This document shows, one piece after another, positions 63,089 through 64,000 of a DNA stretch of 64,000 nt. The DNA is from Paenibacillus sp. FSL R5-0345 (GTDB lineage Bacteria; Bacillota; Bacilli; Paenibacillales; Paenibacillaceae), in the NCBI RefSeq assembly GCF_000758585.1, contig NZ_CP009281.1, forward strand, positions 6,634,001-6,698,000, written 5' to 3'. The notes beneath the pieces were generated by a model. The model ran no database searches, had not been told where the DNA came from, and saw only the letters and a program-made list of their open reading frames with translations. The translations under genes were made by a program, and so were the position numbers. Within the stretch, counting starts at the first letter, position 1. Each line of letters opens with the position of its first letter.

Positions 63089-63151
63089 TCAATAATAAAA
63101 AGTATGCTACCATAATATTTATTGCAAGCCACAAAATTTGAGGTGATCGGA

Positions 63152-63211
63152 ATGTTAAAGCGTTCTATGGAGAATGTAATGGAATCCGTGAAGGGAAGGA
63201 GTGATGCGTAA
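63152..63211 (+). CDS. Possible 19-residue peptide
   Basis: ATG at 63152 follows GAGGTGATCGGA and opens a 20-codon frame, MLKRSMENVMESVKGRSDA, ending TAA. It is amphipathic and charged, without hydrophobic segment. It may be a leader peptide or the start of a lost gene ahead of the hydrolase. Support is the ribosome binding site only. Confidence 0.25.
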   Translation: MLKRSMENVMESVKGRSDA

Positions 63212-63235
63212 AATAAAAATGAAAAAAGGATGATT

Positions 63236-64000
63236 ATGAAAATGAATAAGTACCAAACTTTAAATAGCGATGGATTTGAACTGAATTATTGTGTAAAAGG
63301 AACTGGGAAACCTATTTTGGTGATAGGCAGCAGTGTTTATTATCCTCAACTATTCTCAGAAGATTTATATGATACATTTCAGTTTATTTTCCTTGATCAT
63401 AGAGGATTTGTGAAGCCGCCCCGAACTCTACAACCGGAAGATTATAGATTGGAGAAAGTACTAGGTGATATAGAGACGGCAAGGCAAGATCTTAACTTAA
63501 CAAATTTCATCTTATTAGGGCATTCAGGACATGCTTTCATGGCTTTGGAATATGCTAAAAAATATCCTTACCATGTCCAAAAAGTTGCCTTATTGAATTC
63601 AGCACCTACAAATAGCGAGGAAAGACAGCATCATAGTTTTGCATTTTTTAATGAGACAGCAAGTCCGGAGAGAAAAAGACAGTTCGAGAAGGATATTTCT
63701 TTGTTAGAAAGTGACATTCAGAAAGATCCTGAACGGCGATTCGCTCACATGTGTATTCGGATGGGAGCCCAAAGCTTTTATGATTATACATTTGACGCAG
63801 CTTACATGTGGGAAGATGTATATACGAATATGCCAATTATCGATTATCTGTGGGGAGAAGCATTCGGAGAATTGAATCTTATACAATCACTCGCTAACTT
63901 CAACAAACCAGTATTTATCGGTTTAGGCAGGTATGATTATTTGGTAGCGCCTGTTTCACTTTGGAATTCTGTTAATAAAACCTATAAGCACGTCAAAAAA
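63236..64000 (+). CDS. Alpha/beta hydrolase (partial, 3' end beyond window)
   Basis: The first 255 codons of an alpha/beta-hydrolase start at ATG 63236 behind AAAAAAGGATG. The core reads YCVKGTGKPILVIGSSVYYP (oxyanion strand), FIFLDHRGFVKPP, and nucleophile Ser in LLGHSGHAFMALEYAKKYP. Here GHSGH replaces the usual G-x-S-x-G. The acid is probably Asp in LGRYDYLVAP; the catalytic His would lie beyond the window. Proline iminopeptidase-like and haloperoxidase-like enzymes share this layout. Substrate unknown. Confidence 0.85.
   Translation, partial: MKMNKYQTLNSDGFELNYCVKGTGKPILVIGSSVYYPQLFSEDLYDTFQFIFLDHRGFVKPPRTLQPEDYRLEKVLGDIETARQDLNLTNFILLGHSGHAFMALEYAKKYPYHVQKVALLNSAPTNSEERQHHSFAFFNETASPERKRQFEKDISLLESDIQKDPERRFAHMCIRMGAQSFYDYTFDAAYMWEDVYTNMPIIDYLWGEAFGELNLIQSLANFNKPVFIGLGRYDYLVAPVSLWNSVNKTYKHVKK

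Noticed and set aside
1..64000. Mobile element, prophage, CRISPR or secondary-metabolite megasynthase island
   Set aside because: I found no transposase, integrase, phage structural gene, direct-repeat array, or NRPS/PKS gene anywhere in the window.

Overview
This window is chromosomal DNA from a low-to-moderate GC, endospore-forming Firmicute, most likely Paenibacillus. The evidence is an alpha/beta small acid-soluble spore protein, a CotF-like spore coat protein, YesM/YesN-type two-component genes beside an Lpl-type sugar ABC transporter, a large surface glycosidase with three SLH repeats, and strong AGGAGG-type ribosome binding sites with several GTG and TTG starts. There are no rRNA or tRNA genes, insertion sequences, phage genes or CRISPR arrays. 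Both edges cut genes: a sugar permease on the left and an alpha/beta hydrolase on the right.

Layout. 1-2.8 kb: a sugar ABC importer (binding lipoprotein and two permeases). 3-10 kb: guaC with a PurR-type control region, a frameshifted lipid kinase, a Bcr/CflA pump, a TetR-DUF2798 pair, a short frameshifted membrane peptide, RidA and an AGCS amino-acid symporter. 10.3-14.2 kb: catalase, then a sugar-nucleotide dehydratase, a MurG-like glycosyltransferase and a 28-residue membrane peptide in a tightly packed operon. 14.2-19.8 kb: DinB, a divergent NAD(P)H oxidoreductase/MarR pair with twin operators, a TPR-SMI1/KNR4 protein, and a TetR-regulated ABC exporter with a 32-bp perfect palindrome. 19.9-24.6 kb: a second HprK-like kinase, then DUF1989, LysE and YqcI/YcgG genes that may act on guanidino compounds, and an APC permease. 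24.7-28.2 kb: coat protein, DUF1349, DUF4303, YiaAB and SASP genes. 28.4-35.4 kb: YesM/YesN plus an Lpl-type ABC transporter. 35.5-39.2 kb: Lrp, a VOC protein, HelD and a possible small RNA. 39.2-46.3 kb: a GH53 galactanase anchored by SLH repeats, and an ECF sigma/anti-sigma operon with a secreted paralogue of the anti-sigma sensor domain. 46.4-51.5 kb: a MerR/SDR pair, an MGT glycosyltransferase, a decayed histidine kinase, a DUF2238-like protein and a MATE pump. 51.5-56.5 kb: an operon of a zinc dehydrogenase, a cytosolic GH13 enzyme, a solute-binding protein without a signal peptide and a RibD-like reductase, behind a cre-like site. 56.7-64 kb: a membrane metallophosphoesterase, TetR/DHA2 pump, amino-acid permease under a glycine riboswitch, zinc alcohol dehydrogenase and an alpha/beta hydrolase.

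How the parts fit. Much of the window serves carbohydrate capture (two importers, the galactanase, the GH13 operon) and small local regulator-plus-exporter modules, each with its own visible operator. The least ordinary parts are the cytosolic binding-protein/GH13/dehydrogenase operon, the DUF1989-LysE-YqcI cluster, the secreted anti-sigma paralogue, and the MurG-like operon ending in a membrane microprotein. All functions are inferred from reading protein motifs; no database search was run.
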